Of a DNA stretch of 41,278 nucleotides, positions 1 to 6,706 are shown one piece after another. The first letter of the stretch is position 1; each line of letters opens with the position of its first letter. Below the pieces are notes generated by a model. That model had not been told where the DNA came from, made no database searches, and saw only the letters and a list, made by a program, of their open reading frames with translations. The stretch is from a virus: positions 1 to 41,278 of the IMG/VR virus record IMGVR_UViG_3300021960_000176; one strand, written 5' to 3'. A program made the translations under genes and the position numbers.

Positions 1-11
1 AAATATAAATG

Positions 12-35
12 GATAGAAATAATTCTATCTTTGTT
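12..35 (+). terminator. weak terminator-like hairpin
   Basis: A 7-bp inverted repeat (GATAGAA/TTCTATC, loop ATAA) is followed by TTTGTT. The stem is A+T-rich and the T tract short, so at best it is a weak intrinsic terminator for a gene left of the window. The rest of the stretch up to 128 holds no clear promoter. Confidence 0.3.
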
Positions 36-128
36 AACCGCCAATCATCAAACTGTATAGTTCAATGACGGCACACTCTAGACGATATTAGATATCAAGT
101 CCTGAGTGAAATGACAGGAGATTTAAAA

Positions 129-1391
129 ATGTCAAACGTAAGTAACTTACGTTCTGTTAGTAGCTATGGGCCTTCCACTACAGGCAGAACAACAAAAATA
201 CAACCCAAAGGTGAAGACCTTTCAATACTTAACCCACAACTCTCTTTAGATAGATCACTAGAAGAATACCCCGTTGAAAGGTTTCTAAAACTTCTTAGAG
301 ATATTCAAAAGAAAGCAAAAGAAACTGGTCAAATATCAAAAGACTATGATATTCTATCAAAAGTTGTTAAGAGACAATTTTACAGAATGACAGATATCAC
401 ACCAGCACATATAGTAGGGAAACAAACAAAGAGTAACTCTGCAACAGAACAAAGAGTTAAGGCTTTGATCAACTCTTTTCAAGGTGGATTTAGATATGAT
501 CTACCACTACCCATATTAATTCATCTTACAGGACACTTTAAAAAAGTGTTAGCAGCAGGTGATCATCGTTTTGTTGCAAAACAAGACCTGAATTGGAAAG
601 CTGATATTTGTGATGGTCTAATACTAGATGTAGACGGCAATGAGGATGACGCAACCATTTATGATATGTTATCGACTCAATCTAATGACCATCCACCTGA
701 GTTTGCATTAACCAATGGAGAGTTAGCATCAAAACTTTATTCTAGAATAGTAAATAATGAAAAGTGGTTAAAAGTATTTGACCCAATGCAACAAAATTAT
801 CAAAAGAAAAAATGTTATGACTACATTACTTCTTATAAACACAACATTTCTGATACCACAAAAGGTAAGGTGTTAAAACTCATTCAAGAAAAATTGGGTG
901 AAGGAATAATTACAGGTATGTTTAAAACACTTGCAGGAACAGATGAAGTAATTGATGCTAGAAAACACCTAGGTATTGATGGAAGGAATGATATCATCAC
1001 TGTTGAAATTGGTTTGATTGATCGTTATCTTTTTGATACGATAGCTTACAATGCAAATAGTGGTATCACAACCAACATTATATTGAGAGTCAACAACAGT
1101 AACTTTGCAATTTCTCAAGAGAAATTAAACACCTCTAGAGGTAATGCACTTTTTGGTGGTAAGAAACAATTAAAATCATCTGCAAAACTTGCCTTTGATA
1201 ATTTTAGAAAACTTCAAATACCCGAAAAGTTTTTAAAAACTGTTAAGATTATAGGGTTCTATGCACAACATAATAATGAAACCCCAACTAAGGTGATTAG
1301 AGTTCAAGAAGTTGTTGGTAAACCACATACTTATGTTAGTAGTGAACATTCAATTGATGAAGCACTTCAAATGGACGGTATGGTAAACTAA
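129..1391 (+). CDS. ParB/Srx-like domain protein, function unknown
   Basis: A 420-aa protein. ATG 129 was chosen because ACAGGAG lies 8 nt upstream; an in-frame ATG at 111 would put that ribosome site inside the gene. Residues about 90-150 resemble the ParB N-terminal fold: an ITPAHIV strand, QRVKALINSF helix, LPLPILIHL strand and the signature AAGDHRF (near 144-148). In ParB-type proteins this region binds or hydrolyses nucleotides, or acts as a nuclease, but no specific role can be assigned here. The C-terminal 270 residues are not recognised. Its stop overlaps the next ATG (TAATG), so the two are probably translated in series. The domain call is by motif only. Confidence 0.6.
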   Translation: MSNVSNLRSVSSYGPSTTGRTTKIQPKGEDLSILNPQLSLDRSLEEYPVERFLKLLRDIQKKAKETGQISKDYDILSKVVKRQFYRMTDITPAHIVGKQTKSNSATEQRVKALINSFQGGFRYDLPLPILIHLTGHFKKVLAAGDHRFVAKQDLNWKADICDGLILDVDGNEDDATIYDMLSTQSNDHPPEFALTNGELASKLYSRIVNNEKWLKVFDPMQQNYQKKKCYDYITSYKHNISDTTKGKVLKLIQEKLGEGIITGMFKTLAGTDEVIDARKHLGIDGRNDIITVEIGLIDRYLFDTIAYNANSGITTNIILRVNNSNFAISQEKLNTSRGNALFGGKKQLKSSAKLAFDNFRKLQIPEKFLKTVKIIGFYAQHNNETPTKVIRVQEVVGKPHTYVSSEHSIDEALQMDGMVN

Positions 1392-1936
1392 TGAATATAT
1401 TCTACCTAAATGAAGACCCCCAAGTGTGTGCAGAAATGCACTTGGATAAACACGTAGTCAAAATGATTATCGAGTATGCTCAACTTCTATCCACTGCACA
1501 TCGTGTGTTAGATGGAACTGAATACTACGATAAAACTTCAAACGGTAGAAGAATCAAACGTTGGAAGATGGATGATACGATGATGGAGAACACTTTATAC
1601 AAAGCATCCCACATCAATCATCCATCAGCCAAGTGGGTTCGTGAAAGTGTAGAGAACTATCAGTTCCTTTTGAAACTGTGGCAACTACTATCATTCGAAT
1701 ACACTTATCGATATGGAAAGATACACATGACCTTTGACAAACTCAAGGATGTCTTAACAAGTGTTCCAAAGAATATTCCTAAAACTAAATTCTTTGAACC
1801 ACCTCAGGCAATGCCCGATGATGTCAAGGACAAAAACACTATAAAAGCATACCATAAATACTACAAAGTTCACAAGAGTGGATTTGCAAAGTGGACTAAT
1901 AGACCAGTCCCACAATTTATGATGGAGTGTGCATAG
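1391..1936 (+). CDS. conserved phage protein with DKHVVKM motif, function unknown
   Basis: A 181-aa protein starting MNIFYLNEDP, with a CAEMHLDKHVVKMIIE motif at residues 13-28 and a later HPSAKWVRES segment. I recognise this as a family common in T4-like and other marine phages and usually annotated as hypothetical. The conserved Cys, His and Asp/Lys cluster near the N-terminus could be an active site, but no reaction is known to me. The start overlaps the previous stop by one base, and its own stop overlaps the next start (TAGTG). No signal peptide or membrane segment is seen. Confidence 0.75.
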   Translation: MNIFYLNEDPQVCAEMHLDKHVVKMIIEYAQLLSTAHRVLDGTEYYDKTSNGRRIKRWKMDDTMMENTLYKASHINHPSAKWVRESVENYQFLLKLWQLLSFEYTYRYGKIHMTFDKLKDVLTSVPKNIPKTKFFEPPQAMPDDVKDKNTIKAYHKYYKVHKSGFAKWTNRPVPQFMMECA

Positions 1937-2244
1937 TGCCAACATACGTATTCTATAATACTAACACAAGTGAAATTGAAGAACATCTAATGTCCTACAC
2001 CAAGTTGGACGAGTTCAAACAATCCAATCCTCACCTAGAACAACGTATCACTGGGTTCCAAATTGTTGGGGGACATGGTGACCGTATCAAAACTGATAAT
2101 GGCATGAAAGAAGTGTTATCCAAGATAGGTGATGCACATCCTGGCTCAGTTGTCCATGAAAGACACGGGACTAAAGATATCAAACGAGAGAAGTCCGTAA
2201 ATATAATTAAAAAACATATGGACAAACAGTCCAAAACAAAGTAG
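1936..2244 (+). CDS. FmdB-like small phage protein lacking zinc ligands
   Basis: A 102-aa protein. GTG 1936 was chosen over GTG 1927 because it gives the family N-terminus MPTYVF and a one-base overlap with the upstream stop (TAGTG). MPTYVFxxxxxxxxxE is the opening of FmdB/zinc-ribbon proteins, but the usual CxxC pair is replaced by YNTNTSE, and the protein has no cysteine at all. The C-terminal half (KEVLSKIGDAHPGS, then a lysine-rich tail) matches the layout of small T4-like cyanophage proteins of unknown function. Role unknown; the basic tail could bind nucleic acid. Confidence 0.65.
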   Translation: MPTYVFYNTNTSEIEEHLMSYTKLDEFKQSNPHLEQRITGFQIVGGHGDRIKTDNGMKEVLSKIGDAHPGSVVHERHGTKDIKREKSVNIIKKHMDKQSKTK

Positions 2245-2253
2245 AATATAATA

Positions 2254-2931
2254 ATGAATATAGTGAGGACTGACCCCTTCAGTTTTGAAGAACTTGAAAA
2301 TATACAACTAGAAACTACAGAATTTGAAGGTAAGAGATACTACATTGATCAAAATGGTCAGAAATATCCTAGTGTAACAACTGTTACAGGTCTACACTCT
2401 AGGGAACAAATCAAACTATGGAGACAACGAGTTGGTGAAGAAGAAGCAAACCGAATCACCAAAGCTGCAACCACACGTGGGACAAAATTTCACGAAAAGG
2501 TTGAACACTATCTTCGTAAGGATGTCCCCTTTTTGGAGTTTGACAATCTAATTGAGGAAGCAATGTTTAAAGGAGTGCAACCCATTCTTGATGACATTTC
2601 ACCATTATCAATTGAGTCACCTCTTTATTCAGACATGTTAAGAATGGCAGGACGAGTAGACTGTATAGGTTTATTTGATGATGCACTTCAAATTATCGAT
2701 TTCAAAACTTCTGGCAAATGGAAGGAAGAAAAATATGCAAAAGGTTATTTTTTACAAATGACTGCTTATGCAATTATGGTGGAAGAGTTGACGGGCCATC
2801 CTATTGATGAATGCACAGCTATTGTTGCACTACCCGATGGGAATTGTCAACTGTTCTCTTGTGACCCTGTAGACTATGTCGAAGAACTACAACAACTAAG
2901 ACGACAATACTACAATCTTTACGGAGTATAA
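2254..2931 (+). CDS. PD-(D/E)XK exonuclease, MGME1/Cas4-like
   Basis: A 225-aa predicted DNA exonuclease. Visible motifs in order: YPSVTTVTG (about 38-46), RGTKFHEKVEHYL (about 75-87, the helix with H and E), AGRVDCIG (about 132-139, the motif II Asp) and IIDFKTSGKW (about 147-156, the D-x-K motif), followed by a QMTAYA helix as in RecB/MGME1-type nucleases. Members of this group trim single-stranded or recombination ends in phage replication. It lies among replication genes, 9 bp after the previous stop. No strong Shine-Dalgarno site is seen. Exact polarity and substrate are not deducible. Confidence 0.85.
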   Translation: MNIVRTDPFSFEELENIQLETTEFEGKRYYIDQNGQKYPSVTTVTGLHSREQIKLWRQRVGEEEANRITKAATTRGTKFHEKVEHYLRKDVPFLEFDNLIEEAMFKGVQPILDDISPLSIESPLYSDMLRMAGRVDCIGLFDDALQIIDFKTSGKWKEEKYAKGYFLQMTAYAIMVEELTGHPIDECTAIVALPDGNCQLFSCDPVDYVEELQQLRRQYYNLYGV

Positions 2932-2933
2932 TT

Positions 2934-3572
2934 ATGGCAAATCATGTGACCTATAGTTTTGACTTTGAGAAAGTTAATGACGAAGGAAAAGCATTTCTCG
3001 AAGGTATCTTTGAGGGTAAGGATGATCTACATCAAACAGAGTTTGAAGGTCAGAATCTATTTGAGTGTGGCCCTAAGTGGGCAACGATTGATGATACCGA
3101 TGGGTATCTTATAGATGGTGGAAACACCTTTAGTGTGTATGGTGAAAGTGCATGGAGTCCACCTACGGACTATGTAGAAGCACTACACAATGCACTATTG
3201 AAAGTGTCACCTGAGGCAACTGCACAGATTCACTTTGCAGATGAATCACCTAACTTTGCAGGTGTCTACTTTTGGGAACCAGTGTTCAATCCTGAAACTG
3301 ATTCTTATGAGTCTTGCATCGATGGTGTTGAACTAGAAGCAGAAGAAATCTTTGAACTGTGGACAGAAGAGTATAGTGAAGAATTTAATTCTGCACTAGA
3401 AGTAGTTGCAGAAGATGAAGGTGTCACTAAAGAAGAAGTGATTGCAAATGCAGAAGAATTTTATGAACTCATTGACCACGATGCAATTCAAGAAGCATAC
3501 TATGATAATGTTTGGGAAGTTATCTCTAACTACCAAGCAGAACAACTTGCACAACTAAAGGGGGATGCATAA
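2934..3572 (+). CDS. acidic protein, possible Api92/YubB ferredoxin-like fold
   Basis: A 212-aa, strongly acidic soluble protein preceded by GGAG 8-12 nt upstream of the ATG. The middle segment (about 60-115), with SVYGESAWSPP and later NFAGVYFW, resembles the Api92-like/DUF1281 family in which a Trp-rich ferredoxin-like domain contains 'ETAWSPP'. The second half is a run of Glu/Asp-rich helices. No catalytic residues can be named. Its stop overlaps the next ATG. The acidity could suggest DNA mimicry, but that is only a guess. Confidence 0.5.
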   Translation: MANHVTYSFDFEKVNDEGKAFLEGIFEGKDDLHQTEFEGQNLFECGPKWATIDDTDGYLIDGGNTFSVYGESAWSPPTDYVEALHNALLKVSPEATAQIHFADESPNFAGVYFWEPVFNPETDSYESCIDGVELEAEEIFELWTEEYSEEFNSALEVVAEDEGVTKEEVIANAEEFYELIDHDAIQEAYYDNVWEVISNYQAEQLAQLKGDA

Positions 3573-3847
3573 TGGCTGAAGTAAAATTTAAACAAAACGA
3601 ATTTCATCAAGTCTCTGTTAGAAAAGTGATGGTGACATCAACGACTAACTGGGATGGTGAAGAAGTAATCTCAGAAGAAGAGTTAAGACAATACATTGCA
3701 GAAGGAACAACTGGTGACGATGAGAAAGACGATATCTGTTGGGAAAGAGTTAGTGAAGCTGAATGTATCGAAGAAGAAGATATCGACTGGTGGTCTGAAA
3801 GAAAAGGTTGCACCGAATATGAGTATGAGGTGATCGATGCTGACTAG
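3572..3847 (+). CDS. small acidic protein, unknown
   Basis: A 91-aa protein, translationally coupled to the preceding acidic gene (TAATG) and overlapping gp33 by 11 nt. About a third of its residues are Glu or Asp, with WSERKGCTEYEYEV at the C-terminus. No family is recognised. Gene packing and normal codon use support it being real. It may act with its acidic neighbour. Confidence 0.6.
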   Translation: MAEVKFKQNEFHQVSVRKVMVTSTTNWDGEEVISEEELRQYIAEGTTGDDEKDDICWERVSEAECIEEEDIDWWSERKGCTEYEYEVIDAD

Positions 3848-4070
3848 AAAAGATTTCTCTGATAAAGTAGAAAAACTAATGGCAGGTGGTAAGGCCGATG
3901 TAATGAGTGCAATACTTAAAGTGTGTGAAGAACATCTACTTGAACCTGAGTCTGCAAAACGACTTTTAACTAATCCTCTTAGAGAGAAACTCGAAGCAGA
4001 AGCAACAAAAATGAACTTGGTTAACAGGGGACGAAACTCACAAGGAACCCTCACAAGTTTCTACGAATAG
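3837..4070 (+). CDS. 33: late transcription co-activator gp33
   Basis: A 77-aa protein matching the T4 gp33 co-activator family: a FSxKVEKLM start, then DVMSAILKVCEEHLLE, the ESAKRLLTNPL segment and KLEAEATKMNL. In T4, gp33 bridges RNA polymerase beta flap and the gp45 sliding clamp and works with sigma gp55 at TATAAATA late promoters, which are abundant in this window. It sits upstream of gp59 and gp32, the order found in T4 (33, 59, 32). The start overlaps the previous gene by 11 nt. gp55 and gp45 must be encoded outside the window. Confidence 0.85.
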   Translation: MLTRKDFSDKVEKLMAGGKADVMSAILKVCEEHLLEPESAKRLLTNPLREKLEAEATKMNLVNRGRNSQGTLTSFYE

Positions 4071-4079
4071 GAATATATT

Positions 4080-4373
4080 ATGGCAATGGTAAAAGGTGAT
4101 ATCGTCACAGTAGTGACAATCAGTGGTGAGTATGTTGGTAAACTCCTTGCAATTTCTGATGACGGAAATGCAAGTGTTGAAATGGAAAACCCTAGAATGA
4201 TTCTACAGAACCCACAAGATGGAAGTATGGGATTTGCAAAAGGTATTGCAGCTACAGGAGAAGAGAATCCTACACACGTGATATTCAATCAGTATGTGTT
4301 TATGACTCCTTCATCTAAGAAGGTTGCAGATGCACACTTACAAGCTACAACTGGTATAACACTGGTTAAGTAG
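4080..4373 (+). CDS. small Sm/LSm-like beta-barrel phage protein
   Basis: A 97-aa protein with AGGAA upstream of the ATG. The N-terminal pattern (VKGDIVTVVTISGEYVGKLLAI-, then ASVEMENPRMI) has the strand spacing of an Sm1 motif, and a MGFAKGIAATGEENP loop follows. Phages carry many such Sm-like proteins of unknown role. RNA binding or host regulation would fit the family but is not shown. It lies between gp33 and gp59, where T4 has nothing comparable, and its stop abuts the gp59 ATG with no gap. Confidence 0.5.
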   Translation: MAMVKGDIVTVVTISGEYVGKLLAISDDGNASVEMENPRMILQNPQDGSMGFAKGIAATGEENPTHVIFNQYVFMTPSSKKVADAHLQATTGITLVK

Positions 4374-4964
4374 ATGACAAGTAGAGAAGGATACGATGCA
4401 TACACTTTATACCTTGGAATAAAACTACACTTCTATTCCAAGGATTATGACTTTGTAAAATACAACGGTCAAGTAAAAGCAGATATCAATTCCTTTCTTA
4501 AACGAAAAGATAAGTATCATTTCGGTAAACTGTTTAAGACATACAAACAAGAACTACAAGATTTTTATATTGCAAATCTATCAGTTAAAGATCAATGGGT
4601 GGGTGATCTACTCAGTGAAGAATCTGATAAGGTCTACAAGGAATGGAAAAAATTAAAACAGAAACAGTTCTATATGTTTGAAACGGAAGTAGCTGATCAG
4701 ATTAGAAAGTTTAAGATTGATACACTACTAAAGGTAGACAAAGGACAACACCCTCGTCTTCTGAAAGCATACCTCAGTAAACAAATTAGTTTACAGACAC
4801 TATGCATTATGGATGAGATTATCGGATTTACGAAAGACTGGGAAAAGTTGATTTCGGAAAATGTGGTATACCCTGAGGTGCATACTAAGATTAATAAGTA
4901 TAAAACCTTTTTGAGTTACGACCACAACAGGTATAAACAGAAGTTAATTGAGTTGTGTTCTTAA
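4374..4964 (+). CDS. 59: gp59 DNA helicase assembly (loader) protein
   Basis: A 196-aa protein, close to the 217 aa of T4 gp59. Several segments line up with T4: DAYTLYLGIKLHF (T4 KSVYKLYLMIKQHM), YDFVKYNG, KRKDKYHFGKLFKTYK and LSVKDQWVGDL (T4 NQDAWIGDI). gp59 loads the gp41 helicase onto gp32-coated fork DNA and binds the acidic tail of gp32, encoded next. It is mostly alpha-helical and basic. The start directly follows the previous stop, suggesting one operon from gp33 to gp59. Confidence 0.92.
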   Translation: MTSREGYDAYTLYLGIKLHFYSKDYDFVKYNGQVKADINSFLKRKDKYHFGKLFKTYKQELQDFYIANLSVKDQWVGDLLSEESDKVYKEWKKLKQKQFYMFETEVADQIRKFKIDTLLKVDKGQHPRLLKAYLSKQISLQTLCIMDEIIGFTKDWEKLISENVVYPEVHTKINKYKTFLSYDHNRYKQKLIELCS

Positions 4965-5034
4965 TGTATATTATCCCCCCTGTGGAAGATAACACAGTTA
5001 TATATAAAAAAACAATTTTCAAGAACACATTTCA

Positions 5035-5042
5035 TATAAATA
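5035..5042 (+). promoter_or_regulatory. T4-type late promoter TATAAATA
   Basis: An exact TATAAATA octamer in the gp59-gp32 gap, 124 nt before the gp32 ATG. It would add a late transcript to the early/middle one from 5070-5098. Confidence 0.55.
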
Positions 5043-5069
5043 TATTTGCACTTTTTAGGAAAAACCCTC

Positions 5070-5098
5070 TTGTAGAGTTGACCTTAATTGTGTATAAT
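5070..5098 (+). promoter_or_regulatory. sigma70-like promoter of gene 32
   Basis: TTGTAG (5070-5075), a 17-nt spacer and a perfect TATAAT (5093-5098). The -35 is poor, so an activator may be needed. Predicted +1 is near 5105, which would place the hairpin at 5108-5123 at the very 5' end of the mRNA. Confidence 0.5.
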
Positions 5099-5107
5099 AA
5101 GATGGTG

Positions 5108-5160
5108 GACTACAGATGTAGTCTTAATAAAATGCAATACGATGCTTAATAAGATAGGAG
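5108..5160 (+). promoter_or_regulatory. gp32 mRNA leader, candidate autoregulatory operator
   Basis: A 6-bp hairpin (GACTAC/GTAGTC, 4-nt loop) at 5108-5123 is followed by an unstructured A+T-rich stretch with two copies of CTTAATAA and then the ribosome site AGGAG (5156-5160). In T4, gp32 represses its own translation by nucleating at a 5' pseudoknot and spreading over UUAAA-type repeats to the ribosome site. The same three parts are present here. Pseudoknot pairing itself was not found. Confidence 0.5.
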
Positions 5161-5166
5161 AATACA

Positions 5167-6060
5167 ATGACATCATTAGATAAGCTCAGAGCTGCAATGG
5201 AAGCAGCAACTCCCACAGCCAGTGGAGAGAAAAAATCCTACAATGACGATAGATATTGGAAACCTGAACTCGACAAGAGTGGTAATGGGTTTGCAGTAGT
5301 TCGTTTCCTACCTACTCCCGAAGGTGAAGAAATGCCATGGGTCTCATATTGGGATCACGGATTTCAAGGGCCTGGTGGTTGGTATATTGAGAAGTCTTTG
5401 ACTACTCTCAATAAACAAGACCCCGTGTCTGAATACAACACTCAGTTGTGGAACACTGGGATTGAAGCAAATAAGGAACAGGCTCGTAAACAGAAAAGAC
5501 GTTTACACTATGTGTCTAATGTCTTTGTTGTTTCTGACCCTAAAAATCCTGACAACGAAGGTAAAGTATTCCTCTTCAAATTCGGTAAGAAAATCTTTGA
5601 ACAACTCAAAGAAGCAATCTCACCTGCATTCGAAGATGAACAGGCAATCAATCCTTTTGACTTGAGAGAAGGTGCAAACTTCAAAATCAAAATCAGAAAG
5701 GTTGATGGTTATTGGAACTATGATAAATCAGAGTTCGATTCAATTGCACCACTTTTTGATGACGAAAATAAGCTAACTCAGATATATAATAATGCACATT
5801 CTTTAAAAGAGATTGTTGCACCAAATGAGTTTAAAACTTATGAAGAACTCAAAGAGAAACTTGATCGTGTATTAGGTCTCTCAGGTGGAGTATCTACTTC
5901 AACTGCTGAATCTGTTGCAGAAGACTTTGACGAAGTGCCTTGGTCAAATGTTAACAGTGCAGTTGCAGATGAACCTGTAGTTCCATCAGTTGACTCATCA
6001 TCAGACGAAGATGATGGTGATGATGCGATGGACTACTTCAAGAGATTAGCTAACGACTAA
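5167..6060 (+). CDS. 32: gp32 single-stranded DNA-binding protein
   Basis: A 297-aa ssDNA-binding protein of replication, recombination and repair. It follows T4 gp32 (301 aa) along its length: a basic N-terminus (DKLRAA) for cooperativity, a core with NHGF-like DHGFQGPGGWYIE, then VVSDPKNPDNEGKVFLFKFGKKI, EGANFKIKI and GYWNYDKSEF, and an acidic tail (DEDDGDDAMDYF) for binding gp59 and other partners. The three zinc cysteines of T4 gp32 (in CSSTHGDYDSCPVC) are absent; the aligned stretch reads KSLTTLNKQDPVSEY. The core must therefore fold without that zinc, as I believe is also true of cyanophage versions. AGGAG lies 6 nt before the ATG. Confidence 0.95.
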   Translation: MTSLDKLRAAMEAATPTASGEKKSYNDDRYWKPELDKSGNGFAVVRFLPTPEGEEMPWVSYWDHGFQGPGGWYIEKSLTTLNKQDPVSEYNTQLWNTGIEANKEQARKQKRRLHYVSNVFVVSDPKNPDNEGKVFLFKFGKKIFEQLKEAISPAFEDEQAINPFDLREGANFKIKIRKVDGYWNYDKSEFDSIAPLFDDENKLTQIYNNAHSLKEIVAPNEFKTYEELKEKLDRVLGLSGGVSTSTAESVAEDFDEVPWSNVNSAVADEPVVPSVDSSSDEDDGDDAMDYFKRLAND

Positions 6061-6070
6061 TTCTTGAGTT

Positions 6071-6240
6071 GGGGGGTGGTTGTTATAATTATGTGTGTCC
6101 GTGATAAAGACAACCACCAGCGACTAAGACCGTGGATAAAAAGGGGGTGCTTAGTAGGGGCAAGAACACCAGCAAAACACGCGGGGTGTTCGGTGAAGAG
6201 CGGGTTGCTGTAACAGAGTTCGGGGCGACTTCACAACTTT
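6071..6240 (+). ncRNA. putative structured, G-rich RNA or S21 leader
   Basis: A gene-free stretch between gp32 and the S21 gene. It is about 51% G+C (87 of 170 bases counted) in an otherwise AT-rich genome. Four consecutive helices can be drawn: GGTGGTTGT 6075-6083 with 6110-6118 (9 bp); ACTAAG 6123-6128 with 6150-6155; GAACACC 6164-6170 with 6185-6191; GTGAAG 6193-6198 with 6229-6234. Six G-runs of 3-6 lie on the plus strand. No intrinsic-terminator T tract follows any stem. It matches no RNA family I can recall (not RNase P, tmRNA, 6S or tRNA). It could be a free small RNA or a cis leader of the S21 gene that starts 18 nt later. Confidence 0.5.
6081..6089 (+). promoter_or_regulatory. extended -10 promoter candidate
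   Basis: TGTTATAAT forms a perfect extended -10 element with predicted +1 near 6096. It would transcribe helices two to four of the G-rich RNA and then the S21 gene. The -35 is poor (TTGAGT, 14-nt spacer). It overlaps the first helix, so only one of the two may be functional. Confidence 0.35.
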
Positions 6241-6257
6241 AAATTTATGAGAAAATT

Positions 6258-6491
6258 ATGCCAAGTGTAACACCAAGAACAAATCCAAAATCAAAATTCG
6301 TTGAACCATTCGACAAGATGCTACGTAGGTGGAAGAAAACCTGTGAACGAGCTGGCATCGTTCAAGAGGTTAGAGATAGAGAATACTATGAGAAACCTGC
6401 AACAAAACGTAATCAGAGAAATCAAGATATTAAAAGACGTAAGAAACTATTAGCAAAACGAGAATCAGTTAAAGGATATCGTAAGAGGTAG
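6258..6491 (+). CDS. rpsU: small ribosomal subunit protein bS21
   Basis: A 77-aa protein that is plainly bS21: [18 protein letters not shown], then [18 protein letters not shown], followed by a very basic tail ending GYRKR. bS21 binds the 30S platform near the anti-Shine-Dalgarno end of 16S rRNA and helps initiation. Phage copies are known in marine viruses, including pelagiphages, and are thought to replace host bS21 and favour viral mRNA. Length is normal (70-80 aa) and all core positions are present. The ribosome site is weak (GAGAAAATT before ATG), which would suit control by the structured leader upstream. The next gene starts 2 nt after its stop. Confidence 0.95.
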   Translation: MPSVTPRTNPKSKFVEPFDKMLRRWKKTCERAGIVQEVRDREYYEKPATKRNQRNQDIKRRKKLLAKRESVKGYRKR

Positions 6492-6493
6492 TC

Positions 6494-6706
6494 ATGAGTG
6501 GTAAAGGTTCAAAACAGAGACCTCGTTCTGTTTCTAAAGACAAATTCGATTCAAACTGGGATTCTATTTTCAGCAAGAAAATAAAGATTAAAGTTCGTAA
6601 GGAAACTCCTAAACACGGACTGACCAGTGTTCATCCTGATAAAACGAAATATAATCGTAGTAAGATTAATCGTGAGGTTATGCAGGAACAGCTGCAACTC
6701 GACTAG
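6494..6706 (+). CDS. small basic protein, MSGKGSxxRP family
   Basis: A 70-aa protein beginning MSGKGSKQRP and containing FDSNWDSIFSKK. This signature (SGKGS-x-x-RP ... NWD-x-IF) marks a widespread small phage protein family without known function. The rest is Lys/Arg-rich, fitting nucleic acid or ribosome binding, and it is co-transcribed with S21. Its last 29 nt overlap the convergent tape measure gene (6678-6706), so the two 3' ends share DNA on opposite strands. Confidence 0.7.
   Translation: MSGKGSKQRPRSVSKDKFDSNWDSIFSKKIKIKVRKETPKHGLTSVHPDKTKYNRSKINREVMQEQLQLD

Noticed and set aside
111-128. Upstream ATG for the ParB-like gene
   Set aside because: It would place the ACAGGAG ribosome site inside the gene. 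ATG 129 has correct spacing.
1853-1860. CATAAATA octamer
   Set aside because: Lies inside the coding sequence of the 181-aa gene with no gene start nearby. Probably chance, like TATAAATA at 36713 and AATAAATA at 31757.
4964-5149. Open frame of 62 codons between gp59 and gp32
   Set aside because: It runs through two promoters and the gp32 leader, lacks a ribosome site and gives an unlikely protein (KKTIFKNTFHINIFALF). Treated as regulatory DNA.
6075-6118. Hairpin after gp32 as an intrinsic terminator
   Set aside because: The 9-bp stem has a long loop and is followed by AGCGACTA instead of a T tract.
6071-6240. tRNA, tmRNA or RNase P RNA
   Set aside because: No cloverleaf, no CCA end or TpsiC arm, and none of the conserved RNase P or tmRNA sequence blocks is visible.
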